Source: Nitratireductor aquimarinus
GTDB taxonomy: Bacteria > Pseudomonadota > Alphaproteobacteria > Rhizobiales > Rhizobiaceae
Direction: 5' to 3'
Assembly: GCF_017255295.1 (NCBI RefSeq)
Contig: NZ_JAFKDE010000003.1
Coordinates: forward strand, 186,001 to 250,000
Length of the DNA stretch: 64,000 nucleotides
Shown in pieces: positions 27,792 to 36,776 of this stretch. The position numbers and the translations under genes are program-made. Position 1 is the stretch's first letter. Each line of letters starts with the position of its first letter. The notes beneath the pieces were generated by a model. It saw only the letters and a program-made list of their open reading frames with translations, was not told where the DNA came from and ran no database searches.

Positions 27792-29201
27792 TTGACACCA
27801 TTCGACGAGATGCGCCTGGGGGGCCAGGCACGAGATCCCTACGAAGATTATCAGCGCTGGTTCGACCGGCAGGATCCCAAACGCCTCAAGAAGAAGGCCG
27901 ACGACGCGGAGCGTGTGTTTCGCAGAACGGGCATCACCTTCGCGGTCTATGGCGAGCAGGAAGCGGCTGAGCGTCTCATTCCCTTCGACATCGTTCCGCG
28001 CATCATTTCCGGCAAGGAGTGGCGCAGGCTCGTTCAGGGCATTGAGCAGCGGGTTCAGGCGCTCAACGCCTTTCTGGAAGACATCTATCACCGGCAGGAA
28101 ATCCTGCGGGCAGGGCGCCTTCCCAGGGAGATCATATCCAACAATGAGGCCTTCCTGCCCGAGATGATCGGCGTGCGGCCGCCGGGTGGCGTCTACACGC
28201 ACATCACCGGTGTCGATATCGTGCGCACCGGCGAGAACGATTTCTTCGTTCTGGAGGACAATGCCCGCACACCGTCGGGCGTCTCCTACATGCTGGAGAA
28301 CCGCGAAACGATGATGCAGCTCTTTCCGGAGCTGTTTCAGCAGGTGAAGGTGCTGCCGGTGGAGCATTACCCCCGGCTCCTGCGCCAGTCGCTCAATGCG
28401 GTGAAGCCGCAGAACTGCGAAGGCGCGCCGACGGTGGCCGTTCTCACGCCGGGCAGCTTCAACTCCGCCTATTTCGAACACGCTTTTCTGGCCGACCAGA
28501 TGGGCGTGGAGCTGGTCGAAGGGCCGGATCTGCGGGTGGTGGACGGGCACGTCGCCATGCGCACCACACAGGGCTACAAGCGTATCGACGTCCTCTATCG
28601 GCGCATCGATGACGACTATCTCGACCCGCTGACCTTCCGGTCCGATTCCGTGCTGGGCGTGCCGGGCATCATGGATGTCTACCGCGCCGGCAACATCACC
28701 ATCGCCAACGCGCCCGGAACCGGCATTTCCGATGACAAGGCGATCTATTCCTACATGCCGGAAATCGTCGAGTTCTACACGGGCAGCAAGGCCATCCTGC
28801 CCAATGTGCCCACCTGGCGCTGCTCGGAGCCCGACAGTCTTGCCTATGTGCTCGACCATCTGGACGAACTGGTGGTGAAGGAGGTGCACGGCTCGGGCGG
28901 TTACGGCATGCTTGTGGGTCCCGCAGCCTCGAAGAAGGAGCTTTCGGCCTTCGCCGCAAAGCTCAGGGCGCGGCCGAAGAACTATATCGCACAACCGACG
29001 CTTTCGCTTTCCACCTGCCCGATCATGACCGGCAAGGGGCTGGCGCCGCGGCATGTCGATCTGCGCCCCTTCGTTCTGGTCTCCGACCGCATCCGCATCG
29101 TGCCGGGCGGGCTGACACGGGTGGCGCTCAAGAAGGGATCTCTGGTGGTGAATTCCTCACAGGGCGGCGGCACCAAGGACACATGGGTGCTCGATGATTA
29201 A
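27792..29201 (+). CDS. Circularly permuted ATP-grasp (type 2) protein, first gene of Anbu cluster
   Basis: A 469-residue protein of the circularly permuted ATP-grasp type 2 family (DUF404/DUF407), predicted to ligate carboxylates to amines with ATP. Typical segments are FRRTGITFAVYG, FLEDIYHRQEIL, NDFFVLEDNARTPSGVSYMLENR, VVKEVHGSGGYGMLVGP and QPTLSLSTCP. It starts at TTG 27792 with AGGAG six bases upstream. It is the first gene of a four-gene run with alpha-E, transglutaminase and Anbu genes. The family is known to co-occur with these; its substrate has not been established. Confidence 0.9.
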   Translation: MTPFDEMRLGGQARDPYEDYQRWFDRQDPKRLKKKADDAERVFRRTGITFAVYGEQEAAERLIPFDIVPRIISGKEWRRLVQGIEQRVQALNAFLEDIYHRQEILRAGRLPREIISNNEAFLPEMIGVRPPGGVYTHITGVDIVRTGENDFFVLEDNARTPSGVSYMLENRETMMQLFPELFQQVKVLPVEHYPRLLRQSLNAVKPQNCEGAPTVAVLTPGSFNSAYFEHAFLADQMGVELVEGPDLRVVDGHVAMRTTQGYKRIDVLYRRIDDDYLDPLTFRSDSVLGVPGIMDVYRAGNITIANAPGTGISDDKAIYSYMPEIVEFYTGSKAILPNVPTWRCSEPDSLAYVLDHLDELVVKEVHGSGGYGMLVGPAASKKELSAFAAKLRARPKNYIAQPTLSLSTCPIMTGKGLAPRHVDLRPFVLVSDRIRIVPGGLTRVALKKGSLVVNSSQGGGTKDTWVLDD

Positions 29202-29236
29202 GGGCTGCGCGATGAGTGGAAGGAGCAAGGGCTGAC

Positions 29237-30178
29237 ATGCTTTTGGGGCGCTCTGCGAACGGTCTCTACTGGATGGCGCGCTATATCGAGCGGGCGGAGA
29301 ACATGGCGCGTCTGGCCGACACGGGGCTCCGGCTGGCGCTGACCCAGAGCAATGCCGCCTCCGATGAATGGGCCTCGGTTCTCACCAGTGCCGGCGTGCG
29401 CGATCTGTTCGAAGAGACGAACGACAATTTCGATACGGCGACGGTGACGAACTTCCTGCTCCGCGATACGGACAATCCCTCCAGCGTCCTCTCCTCCATC
29501 GACACAGCGCGCATGAACGCGCGGATGGTGCGCACGGCGCTGACGCGTGAGACCTGGGAAAGCGTCAACGAAGCATGGATGGCGCTTCATCGCATGCTCA
29601 GGCACCGCGTGGACGAACCCGATCTGCCGGCCGTTCTCGATGCGGTGAAACGGGAGACTGCGCTTATTCGCGGGGCGTTTCAGGGCACCATGTTGCGCAA
29701 TGAGGTTTTCGACTTCGCGCAGATCGGCACGCTGATCGAGCGGGCCGACAACACGGCGCGCATTCTCGACGTGAAGTACTATGTTCTTCTGCCTTCGGCC
29801 GCCTGGGTTGGCTCGTCGCTCGACAACAGCCAGTGGCAGACCATTCTGCGCTCGGTTTCGGCGCTGCGGTCCTATCGCTGGACCTATGACGGCGATTTCA
29901 ATTCATCGAAGATCGCCGATTTTCTGATCCTCAATCGACGCATGCCGCGCTCGCTGGCCTTTTCCTATCGCGGCATCTGCGATTCCCTCGATTATCTGGC
30001 CGACGAGTATGGCGAACGCCAGCCATGCCACGAACTCGCGCATGCCCGCCTGACCCGGCTGAAATCAGCCGACATTGCAGATGTCTTCGATGACGGGCTG
30101 CACGAATTTCTGAGCGACTTCATCCGTGACAATGCGGCGCTGGGCAACCAGATCGCGGCAGACTTCCGCTTTTATTGA
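29237..30178 (+). CDS. Alpha-E domain protein (DUF403) of Anbu cluster
   Basis: A 313-residue, largely alpha-helical protein of the alpha-E family. It has the family start LLGRSANGLYWMARYIERAENMARL and a second copy-like helix pattern, TLIERADNTARILDVKYYVLLP. Alpha-E proteins almost always pair with circularly permuted ATP-grasp enzymes, and a partner or scaffold role is inferred. I start at ATG 29237, with GGAAGGAG upstream, rather than the GTG at 29216. It begins 35 bases after the ATP-grasp gene and ends 10 bases before the transglutaminase gene. Confidence 0.9.
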   Translation: MLLGRSANGLYWMARYIERAENMARLADTGLRLALTQSNAASDEWASVLTSAGVRDLFEETNDNFDTATVTNFLLRDTDNPSSVLSSIDTARMNARMVRTALTRETWESVNEAWMALHRMLRHRVDEPDLPAVLDAVKRETALIRGAFQGTMLRNEVFDFAQIGTLIERADNTARILDVKYYVLLPSAAWVGSSLDNSQWQTILRSVSALRSYRWTYDGDFNSSKIADFLILNRRMPRSLAFSYRGICDSLDYLADEYGERQPCHELAHARLTRLKSADIADVFDDGLHEFLSDFIRDNAALGNQIAADFRFY

Positions 30179-30188
30179 GGAGGGTCGC

Positions 30189-30983
30189 ATGCGCCTCAGG
30201 ATCACGCATCATTCAGAATATCGCTACGACGCCCCGCTCGCCTACGCGCTGCAGCGTCTCCGCCTTGTTCCCCGCAGCGGCCCGACGCAGGAGGTGATCG
30301 AATGGTCGCTTCGAACCGATGGTGCAGCGCAGGAAGTGCAGTTCATCGACGGGTTTGGAAACGACACGCGCCTTATCAGCATTGATGGCGAACCCCATAC
30401 GATCGTGATCGAGGCTTCGGGCATCGTGGAGACCCGTGACACCGCCGGCGTGACCGGCCGGCATCAGGGGCTCGCGCCGCTCTGGCTGTTTCAGCAGGAA
30501 ACCACGCTTTGCAGCGCGGGTGACGGCATATCCGCGCTGGCAAGGCGAGCAGAAGGCGAAACGGACGTCGAGCGCCTGCACAGCCTGATGGCGCTGGTGC
30601 GCGATCAGGTGGCCTACCGGATTGGAACAACGGATGCGGGAACGCCTGCCGAAGAGGCGCTCACAAATGGCGAGGGCGTGTGTCAGGATCACACGCATAT
30701 CTTTCTCACGGCGGCGCGCCTGATGGGCTTTCCCGCGCGCTATGTGAGCGGCTATCTGCGCATGGACGATACGGACGAACAGGCGGCGAGCCATGCCTGG
30801 GCGGAGGCGCATCTCGACGGTCTCGGCTGGGTCGCATTCGACTGCTCCAACGGGATTTCGGCAGACGATCGCTATGTGCGCGTGGCGACCGGCCGCGATT
30901 ACCGCGACGCCATGCCGATTATGGGGATCAGGATCGGCCAGGCGCAGGAAGAGCTTGCGGTTCAGATCACCGTCGAGCAGTAA
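30189..30983 (+). CDS. Transglutaminase-like cysteine protein of Anbu cluster
   Basis: A 264-residue cytoplasmic protein. The N-terminal beta domain (about 1-100: MRLRITHHSEYRYD, LRLVPRS) is typical of bacterial transglutaminase-like proteins. The catalytic domain has a complete triad: Cys165 (GEGVCQDHTH), His202 (ASHAWAEAHL) and Asp218 (GWVAFDCSNG). Such enzymes may act as peptidases, amidases or cross-linkers. GAGGAGG precedes ATG 30189. Its position between the alpha-E and Anbu genes suggests it processes the product of the ATP-grasp enzyme. Confidence 0.9.
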   Translation: MRLRITHHSEYRYDAPLAYALQRLRLVPRSGPTQEVIEWSLRTDGAAQEVQFIDGFGNDTRLISIDGEPHTIVIEASGIVETRDTAGVTGRHQGLAPLWLFQQETTLCSAGDGISALARRAEGETDVERLHSLMALVRDQVAYRIGTTDAGTPAEEALTNGEGVCQDHTHIFLTAARLMGFPARYVSGYLRMDDTDEQAASHAWAEAHLDGLGWVAFDCSNGISADDRYVRVATGRDYRDAMPIMGIRIGQAQEELAVQITVEQ

Positions 30984-31017
30984 TCTATCCAGACGAAACT
31001 GAAGAGGCACAGTCCGC

Positions 31018-31746
31018 ATGACCTATTGCGTCGGGCTGAAAACCCATGAGGGGCTGGTGTTCATGTCCGATACGCGGACGAATGCCGGCGTCGACAACAT
31101 CTCCGTTTTCCGCAAGATGCATTGCTGGCAGAAAGAGGACGAGCGGGTTCTGGTTCTTTTATCGGCGGGCAATCTGGCGACCACGCAGGCCGTTGTCAGC
31201 CTGCTGGAAGAGCGGACCAAGGCCCCCGACGAGCGCACGCCATCCATGCTCGAGACGCCGTCCATGTATCAGGCCGCACGCCTGGTCGGCGACACGGTGA
31301 AGGAGGTCATTCGCCAGTCCGCGCCAGCGGGTCAGAGCGCTGACGCTTTCGGAGCCTCGTTCATTCTGGGTGGACAGATCCGCGGGATGGAGCCGCGTCT
31401 GTTCATGATCTACCCGGAAGGCAATTTCATCGAGGCGAGCGCGGATACGCCGTTCTTCCAGATCGGCGAGACCAAATACGGCAAGCCCATTCTGGTGCGC
31501 GCATTCGATCCCGCAATGAGTTTTGAGGAGACGGTGAAGCTGCTTCTCGTCTCCTTCGATTCCACGCTTCGCTCCAACCTGTCGGTCGCGCCGCCCATAG
31601 ACCTTCTCTATTACGAGCAGGACAGTTTCCGCATCGGATATGAGAAGCGCATAGAGGCGGAAGATCCTTATATGCGCACGATTTCAGAGGGTTGGTCGCA
31701 AGCGCTGAAGTCTGCGTTCAAGAGCCTTCCCGACTTCACGCGCTGA
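31018..31746 (+). CDS. Anbu, proteasome-like N-terminal nucleophile peptidase
   Basis: A 242-residue peptidase of the Anbu (ancestral beta subunit) family, related to HslV and proteasome beta subunits. The mature protein would start at Thr1 after Met removal (MTYCVGL). Asp17 (FMSDTRTNAG) and Lys32 (VFRKMH) match the proteasome catalytic set Thr1/Asp17/Lys33. No propeptide is present. No AAA+ unfoldase lies nearby, unlike HslU next to HslV. The gene ends the four-gene cluster and is convergent with the DUF4864 gene. Its natural substrate is unknown. Confidence 0.92.
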   Translation: MTYCVGLKTHEGLVFMSDTRTNAGVDNISVFRKMHCWQKEDERVLVLLSAGNLATTQAVVSLLEERTKAPDERTPSMLETPSMYQAARLVGDTVKEVIRQSAPAGQSADAFGASFILGGQIRGMEPRLFMIYPEGNFIEASADTPFFQIGETKYGKPILVRAFDPAMSFEETVKLLLVSFDSTLRSNLSVAPPIDLLYYEQDSFRIGYEKRIEAEDPYMRTISEGWSQALKSAFKSLPDFTR

Positions 31747-31768
31747 ACGAACCTGACCATGAGCCGGA

Positions 31769-32182
31769 TCAGATCGCGAGCGACGCCGCTTCCCTGAGGC
31801 TCACGCCGGTGATGCGGAACGTGCCGTCTGCCTGTCGCTTCAGCGTGTAGACTGCTTCGTAGTTCCTGCCATTCGGTGCAGTTGTCAGAACACGCTGCAT
31901 GATGGTTTCGCCGGAAAGCTCCACAGCCTTGTCGAATGCAAGACTGCGCGGGCGGTAGACAGGCTGATAGCCCTGCCTGACCATCGCCATGAAGCGCTCC
32001 AGTGTCGGGAACATGCGCTTGATGTTGGGGGCGGCATAGGAATAGGCGCGGGCGTCGTCGCCGGCGATGAACGCCTCGATCTGCCCCTTGATGGATGATT
32101 GCGCCGCGCGGATTTCTGCCTCACCTGCAAAAGCGAAAACGGGTGTCAGGCAGATAAGGATGGTCAGTAACAGTCGTTGCAT
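31769..32182 (-). CDS. DUF4864 exported protein
   Basis: A 137-residue protein with a signal peptide (about 1-20: MQRLLLTILICLTPVFAFAG) and a small alpha+beta domain of the DUF4864 type (IKGQIEAFIAGDDARAYSYA, then TYRPRSLAF-like and YTLKRQADGTFRITGVSL). The fold recalls NTF2-like proteins. GGAGGAG five bases before ATG 32182 fixes the start. It is convergent with the Anbu gene, separated by only 22 bases. Probably periplasmic, function unknown. Confidence 0.85.
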   Translation of the reverse strand: MQRLLLTILICLTPVFAFAGEAEIRAAQSSIKGQIEAFIAGDDARAYSYAAPNIKRMFPTLERFMAMVRQGYQPVYRPRSLAFDKAVELSGETIMQRVLTTAPNGRNYEAVYTLKRQADGTFRITGVSLREAASLAI

Positions 32183-32312
32183 GATCGCTCCTCCACTTGA
32201 ACGGCGGTACACAATCACGGCTCTTTTCAAAGGCAGCCGCGCCGCCTGTCTTTCAGCTACGTAAGAAAATAGGGGATGGTTTCGTTCTTGCCAGCTTAGG
32301 GGTGCGCTTGCT

Positions 32313-32353
32313 CAATGTTCGTTTTTAGTTTTAAATGCCGAAAACGAACATTG
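32313..32353. promoter_or_regulatory. Large inverted repeat, candidate GlpR operator
   Basis: Perfect 13-bp arms CAATGTTCGTTTT (32313-32325) and AAAACGAACATTG (32341-32353) are separated by 15 bases. Each arm matches a half of the GlpR operator consensus (ATGTTCGWTA). The structure ends 8 bases before the glpR ATG, so binding would block glpR expression. Confidence 0.65.
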
Positions 32354-32361
32354 GAGTGGGC

Positions 32362-33135
32362 ATGAACAACACTTTTCTGACACCGCGACTTTCCGAGATA
32401 CTCGATCTGGCGAAGGAGCAGGGCCGCGTTCTTGTCGACGATCTGGCTGCCCATTTCGATGTCACGCCGCAGACCATTCGCCGGGATTTGAATGAACTCT
32501 GCGAAAAACGTTTCCTGACCCGCATCCATGGCGGCGCACTGATACCGTCCGGCATCGAGAACATGGAATATGAGGCACGGCGCAAGATTGCGGCCGATGA
32601 GAAGCGCGCCATCGGCCAGGCCGCCGCCCGTCTGATCCCCGACAAGGCGTCTCTCTTCGTGAATATCGGCACGACGACCGAGGCCGTCAGTGATGCACTT
32701 CTGGATCATGAAGGGCTTCTGGTCATCACGAACAATATCAATGTTGCCAACAGGATGCGGGTTTATCCTACACTGGAGGTTATCATCGCTGGCGGTGTTG
32801 TACGCGGATCAGATGGCGGTGTTGTCGGTGAAGCCGCGGTGGACTTCATCCGTCAGTTCAAGGTCGATTATGCGGTGATCGGTGTTTCTTCCATCGATCA
32901 GGATGGCGCCTTGTGCGACTTCGATTTTCGCGAAGTGAAAGTGGCGCAGGCGATCATCGCCAATGCCCGTCATGTGATCCTGGTTTCGGATTCCACCAAG
33001 TTCGAGCGTAGCGCGCCGGTGCGCATCGGGCATTTGTCTCAGGTGCACACCTTTATCACCGACCGCTGCGCCGCACCGTCCATGCGCGCGCTCTGCAAGG
33101 AAGCAGGTGTGCAATTGATCGAGACCGGCGTGTAA
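32362..33135 (+). CDS. glpR: DeoR-family glycerol-3-phosphate regulon repressor
   Basis: A 257-residue DeoR-type repressor. The N-terminal helix-turn-helix (about 10-60: RLSEILDLAKEQG, VTPQTIRRDLNELCEK) and the RIHGGALIPSG hinge lead to a sugar-phosphate-binding domain (FVNIGTTTEAV, ISSIDQDGALCDFDFREVKVAQ-type). It would bind glycerol-3-phosphate and release DNA. I use ATG 32362 (GGAG upstream) rather than ATG 32335, which lies inside the operator. The adjacent glpD and glpK support the specific assignment. Confidence 0.88.
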   Translation: MNNTFLTPRLSEILDLAKEQGRVLVDDLAAHFDVTPQTIRRDLNELCEKRFLTRIHGGALIPSGIENMEYEARRKIAADEKRAIGQAAARLIPDKASLFVNIGTTTEAVSDALLDHEGLLVITNNINVANRMRVYPTLEVIIAGGVVRGSDGGVVGEAAVDFIRQFKVDYAVIGVSSIDQDGALCDFDFREVKVAQAIIANARHVILVSDSTKFERSAPVRIGHLSQVHTFITDRCAAPSMRALCKEAGVQLIETGV

Positions 33136-33144
33136 CCGGAGTTT

Positions 33145-33181
33145 CATTTTCGTTTGACATTCGTTATGCTTTCAAAATAAT
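33145..33181 (+). promoter_or_regulatory. glpD promoter with overlapping GlpR half-sites
   Basis: TTGACA (33154-33159) and AATAAT (33176-33181), spaced 16 bases, form a near-consensus sigma-70 promoter 52 bases before glpD. Two direct TTCG half-sites, ATTTTCGTTT and ACATTCGTTA (33146-33166), overlap the -35 box, consistent with repression by GlpR. Confidence 0.65.
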
Positions 33182-33233
33182 TCCTTTTTGAATTGGCAAT
33201 TGCTGATTACCCAGAGTTTTGAAGGAGAAGAAC

Positions 33234-34769
33234 GTGTCCACTTCCCAAACCGATCCGTCCGCGATCTACGACGTTTTCGTTGTTGGCGGCGGGATCAATG
33301 GTTGCGGGATCGCGCGCGACGCCGTCGGGCGGGGCTATTCCGTCTTTCTGGCGGAGATGAACGATCTGGCCAGCGGCACGTCTTCCGGTTCCACCAAGCT
33401 CATTCATGGCGGTCTGCGCTATCTCGAACATTATGAGTTCCGCCTCGTGCGCGAGGCGCTCATGGAGCGCGAAGTGCTTTGGCGCAACGCGCCGCACATC
33501 ATCTGGCCGATGCGTTTCGTCCTGCCCGTGCACAAGGGGTTGCGTCCGGCTTGGCTCGTGCGGCTCGGGCTCTGGCTCTACGACCATATTGGCGGCCGCA
33601 AGCTTCTGCCCAAGACCGCGACACTGGACATGCGCACCGATCCGGCGGGAAAGCCGCTCAAGGCCGATTACCGCCGCGCATTCGAATATTCGGACTGTTG
33701 GGTGAATGATGCCCGCTTTGTCGTGCTCAACGCGCGCGACGCGGCTGATCGCGGCGCCGAGGTGCGGGTGCGCACCAAAGTCATGCGCGCCGAAGACGAG
33801 AACGGCGTCTGGAAGGTTCAGATCGAGGATCTGCGGACCGGCGAGCAGGAGACCGTGCGTGCGCGCTATCTGGTGAACGCCGCCGGCCCCTGGGTGGATC
33901 ACATCATCTCCGGCGTTCTTCGCCAGAACGATGTTCACAATGTGCGTCTGGTCAAGGGCAGCCACATCGTCACGAAGAAGAAGTTCGACGATCCGCGCGC
34001 CTACTTCTTCCAGAACGCCGACGGGCGGATCATCTTCGCCATTCCCTATGAGGAAGACTTCACCCTCATCGGCACCACCGATCAGGACTATGACGGTGAT
34101 CCGAAGGATGTCGCCATCAGCGATCAGGAAACCGATTATCTGTGCGCCTGCGCCAGCGAGTATTTCGCCGAACCCGTCACGCGTGACGATATCGTCTGGT
34201 CTTATTCCGGCGTGCGACCGCTTTATGATGACGGCGCGTCAAAGGCGCAGGAAGCAACCCGCGACTATGTGCTGAAGGACGAGGCCGGCAAGGCCGGCGC
34301 TCCGATGCTTCACGTGTTCGGCGGCAAGATCACGACCTATCGCAAGCTCGCCGAATCCGCGCTGGAGAAGATCTCTGACACGATTGGCGCCAAGGGACGT
34401 CCGTGGACGCATGCCGAAGCGCTGCCGGGTGGCGAGTTCCCTGCCGACGGATATGACGCGCAGGTGGACAGGCTCGTGGCGGACTATCCGTTCCTTGAGC
34501 GCGGCCATGCCGCCCGCCTCGTCAGGCTTTACGGACTGCGCGCCTGGAACATGCTTGGCAAGGCAGAATCGACGGAAGATCTGGGCCGGCATTTCGGCCA
34601 CGATCTCTATGAGGCCGAACTGCGCTATCTGGTCGAGCATGAATGGGCGGTCAGCGGTGAGGATGTGCTCTGGCGGCGCACCAAGCGCGGCCTGCACATT
34701 TCTGCAGAAGAAGCAGCGGCCGTCGACGGCTTCATGCAGACGCTTTCCGAAGCGCAGAAGGCCGGCTGA
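33234..34769 (+). CDS. glpD: Aerobic glycerol-3-phosphate dehydrogenase
   Basis: A 511-residue membrane-associated flavoenzyme that oxidises glycerol-3-phosphate to dihydroxyacetone phosphate and passes electrons to ubiquinone. The FAD-binding motif DVFVVGGGINGCGIARDA is near residue 12, followed by SGTSSGSTKLIHGGLRYLE, which is diagnostic of GlpD. A C-terminal helical domain contains RLYGLRAWNML. It starts at GTG 33234, six bases after GAAGGAG; a TTG 15 bases upstream would leave that site inside the gene. It lies between glpR and glpK. Confidence 0.95.
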   Translation: MSTSQTDPSAIYDVFVVGGGINGCGIARDAVGRGYSVFLAEMNDLASGTSSGSTKLIHGGLRYLEHYEFRLVREALMEREVLWRNAPHIIWPMRFVLPVHKGLRPAWLVRLGLWLYDHIGGRKLLPKTATLDMRTDPAGKPLKADYRRAFEYSDCWVNDARFVVLNARDAADRGAEVRVRTKVMRAEDENGVWKVQIEDLRTGEQETVRARYLVNAAGPWVDHIISGVLRQNDVHNVRLVKGSHIVTKKKFDDPRAYFFQNADGRIIFAIPYEEDFTLIGTTDQDYDGDPKDVAISDQETDYLCACASEYFAEPVTRDDIVWSYSGVRPLYDDGASKAQEATRDYVLKDEAGKAGAPMLHVFGGKITTYRKLAESALEKISDTIGAKGRPWTHAEALPGGEFPADGYDAQVDRLVADYPFLERGHAARLVRLYGLRAWNMLGKAESTEDLGRHFGHDLYEAELRYLVEHEWAVSGEDVLWRRTKRGLHISAEEAAAVDGFMQTLSEAQKAG

Positions 34770-34933
34770 ACCGAATTGCCAGCGCGCCGATGAATTGCGC
34801 CAGCTGCACAGGAGCCAGACCTTGACGGATCAAGGCGCGGTCGTGTCTGGATGAGGATGCCCTGCGCCAGTTTTGATGCGCCGGTTTCAAGTCGCCAGTT
34901 GCAAGGCGCACGACAGTTACACCCGGAGGAACC

Positions 34934-36430
34934 ATGAGCGGCTACATACTGGCAATCGACCAGGGAACCACATCCAGCAGGTCGATCGTTTTCGACAGGG
35001 CCATGAAAGCCGTGGCGACCGGGCAGAAGGAATTCCCTCAGCACTTCCCGAAATCAGGCTGGGTGGAGCATGACCCCGAAGACATCTGGGACAGTGTCGT
35101 CTCCACCGTGCATGATGCGCTGGAAGAAGCGGCGCTGACTGCCGGCGACATCGCCGCAATCGGCATCACCAATCAGCGCGAAACCATCGTGGTCTGGGAG
35201 CGCGACACGGGCAAACCGATCCACCGGGCCATTGTCTGGCAGGACCGCCGCACCGCGCCGCTGTGCGAAACGCTGAAAAAGAAGGGGCTGGAAGAGACCT
35301 TCACGGCCAAGACGGGGCTTCTGCTCGATCCTTATTTCTCCGGGACCAAGCTTTCCTGGATCCTCGATCATGTGGAAGGCGCGCGGGAGCGGGCGCGGAA
35401 CGGTGAATTGCTCGCCGGCACCATCGACACATTCCTGATCTGGCGGCTGACCGGGGGCAGGGCGCATGTAACCGACGCCACCAACGCCTCACGCACGCTT
35501 CTGTTCAACATCGAGACCAATCGCTGGGACGACGAACTGCTCGAAATCCTCGATGTGCCGAAAGCGCTTCTGCCGGAGGTGAAGGACAGCGCCGATGATT
35601 TCGGCGTGACGGAGAAATCGCTTTTCGGTGCCGAAATCCCGATACTCGGCGTTGCCGGCGATCAGCAGGCAGCCGTGATCGGTCAGGCCTGTTTCGAGCC
35701 CGGCATGCTCAAGGCCACCTATGGCACCGGCTGCTTCGCGGTCCTCAACACCGGCGAGACGATGGTGACCTCGAAGAACCGTCTTCTGACGACCATTGCC
35801 TATCGGCTGAACGGCAAGACCACCTATGCGCTGGAAGGCTCGATCTTCGTGGCCGGTGCGGCGGTTCAGTGGCTGCGCGATGGTTTGAAGGTGATCGATC
35901 AGGCAGCCGATTCGGGTGCGCTTGCCGCCGAGGCCGATCCAACCCAGAACCTCTACCTCGTGCCTGCCTTTGTGGGGCTGGGGGCTCCCTATTGGGATGC
36001 CGAAGCGCGCGGCGCGATCTATGGCCTCACGCGCAACTCCGGTCCGGCGGAATTCGCCAGGGCAACGCTCGAATCGGTGGCCTATCAGACGCGCGATCTT
36101 CTCGACGCCATGCGCAAGGACTGGCAGGACGACAGCGCCGAACACACGGTTCTGCGCGTGGACGGGGGCATGGTTGCCAGCGACTGGACGCTGCAATGCA
36201 TCGCCGACATGCTGGATGCGCCGGTGGACCGGCCAACCCAGCTTGAGACGACGGCGCTCGGGGCCGCCTGGCTTGCCGGATCGCGGGCCGGGGTCTGGCC
36301 CGATTCTGTGGCCTTCGCCAAAGGATGGGAGCTCGACCGGCAGTTTCAGCCCAAAATGGACGAATCCGAACGCGCGGAGAAGCTGAAAGGCTGGCGCGAT
36401 GCGGTGCGGCGCACGCTGAGCACCACCTGA
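34934..36430 (+). CDS. glpK: Glycerol kinase
   Basis: A 498-residue FGGY kinase that phosphorylates glycerol to glycerol-3-phosphate. It has [15 protein letters not shown] at the start, [40 protein letters not shown] with ATYGTGCF, and the C-terminal [23 protein letters not shown] precedes the ATG. A 164-base gap without obvious genes separates it from glpD. No glycerol facilitator gene is nearby, so glycerol entry must be encoded elsewhere or be by diffusion. Confidence 0.96.
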   Translation: MSGYILAIDQGTTSSRSIVFDRAMKAVATGQKEFPQHFPKSGWVEHDPEDIWDSVVSTVHDALEEAALTAGDIAAIGITNQRETIVVWERDTGKPIHRAIVWQDRRTAPLCETLKKKGLEETFTAKTGLLLDPYFSGTKLSWILDHVEGARERARNGELLAGTIDTFLIWRLTGGRAHVTDATNASRTLLFNIETNRWDDELLEILDVPKALLPEVKDSADDFGVTEKSLFGAEIPILGVAGDQQAAVIGQACFEPGMLKATYGTGCFAVLNTGETMVTSKNRLLTTIAYRLNGKTTYALEGSIFVAGAAVQWLRDGLKVIDQAADSGALAAEADPTQNLYLVPAFVGLGAPYWDAEARGAIYGLTRNSGPAEFARATLESVAYQTRDLLDAMRKDWQDDSAEHTVLRVDGGMVASDWTLQCIADMLDAPVDRPTQLETTALGAAWLAGSRAGVWPDSVAFAKGWELDRQFQPKMDESERAEKLKGWRDAVRRTLSTT

Positions 36431-36476
36431 AACCCTTGCAGACAGGGCGGTTTCGGGCCCGGCGAAAAAAGTCGGG

Positions 36477-36520
36477 AGATAGACGCTTTTTTCCGGTTGA
36501 CCATGGATAAGCGTCTATCT
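36477..36520. repeat. 12-bp inverted repeat over the tRNA-Lys promoter
   Basis: Perfect arms AGATAGACGCTT (36477-36488) and AAGCGTCTATCT (36509-36520) with a 20-base spacer. The spacer includes the -35 TTGACC, and the right arm touches the -10. It could be an operator, or the terminator-like end of the glpK transcript: the left arm is followed by TTTT. Confidence 0.5.
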
Positions 36521-36525
36521 ATGTT
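36497..36525 (+). promoter_or_regulatory. Sigma-70 promoter of tRNA-Lys
   Basis: TTGACC (36497-36502) and TATGTT (36520-36525) with a 17-base spacer lie 37 bases upstream of the mature tRNA end. This is the expected position for a tRNA promoter. Confidence 0.65.
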
Positions 36526-36561
36526 CCGCCCACTTTCCGGGGTTCGCCAGAACCCGCACGG

Positions 36562-36637
36562 GAGCGCGTAGCTCAGTTGGTAGAGCAACTGACTTTTAAT
36601 CAGTAGGTCCAGGGTTCGAGCCCCTGCGCGCTCACCA
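36562..36637 (+). tRNA. tRNA-Lys (anticodon TTT)
   Basis: A full cloverleaf can be drawn. Acceptor GAGCGCG pairs with CGCGCTC, the D arm is GCTC/GAGC, and the anticodon stem ACTGA/TCAGT holds the loop CTTTTAA with anticodon TTT at 36595-36597. The T arm is CAGGG/CCCTG with TTCGAGC. CCA is encoded at 36635-36637. It reads lysine codons AAA and AAG. Confidence 0.97.
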
Positions 36638-36776
36638 CCATTCTCCAACAGATCAAAATTCTTCTTCGGGCAAGTTTCTGCCCTTGCCGCATGTTCGTTT
36701 GGGCGTCGACGCGCTTGATTGTCTGCAGCTTCCTGCCACGATCGGGCAATCGGATTGACCGCTCGGGAGTGAGGGG
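36638..36776. other. Non-coding gap after tRNA-Lys
   Basis: A 139-base stretch between the tRNA and the first small ORF. I find no second copy of the tRNA 3' end here or up to 37.77 kb, so no attachment site is supported. Confidence 0.5.
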
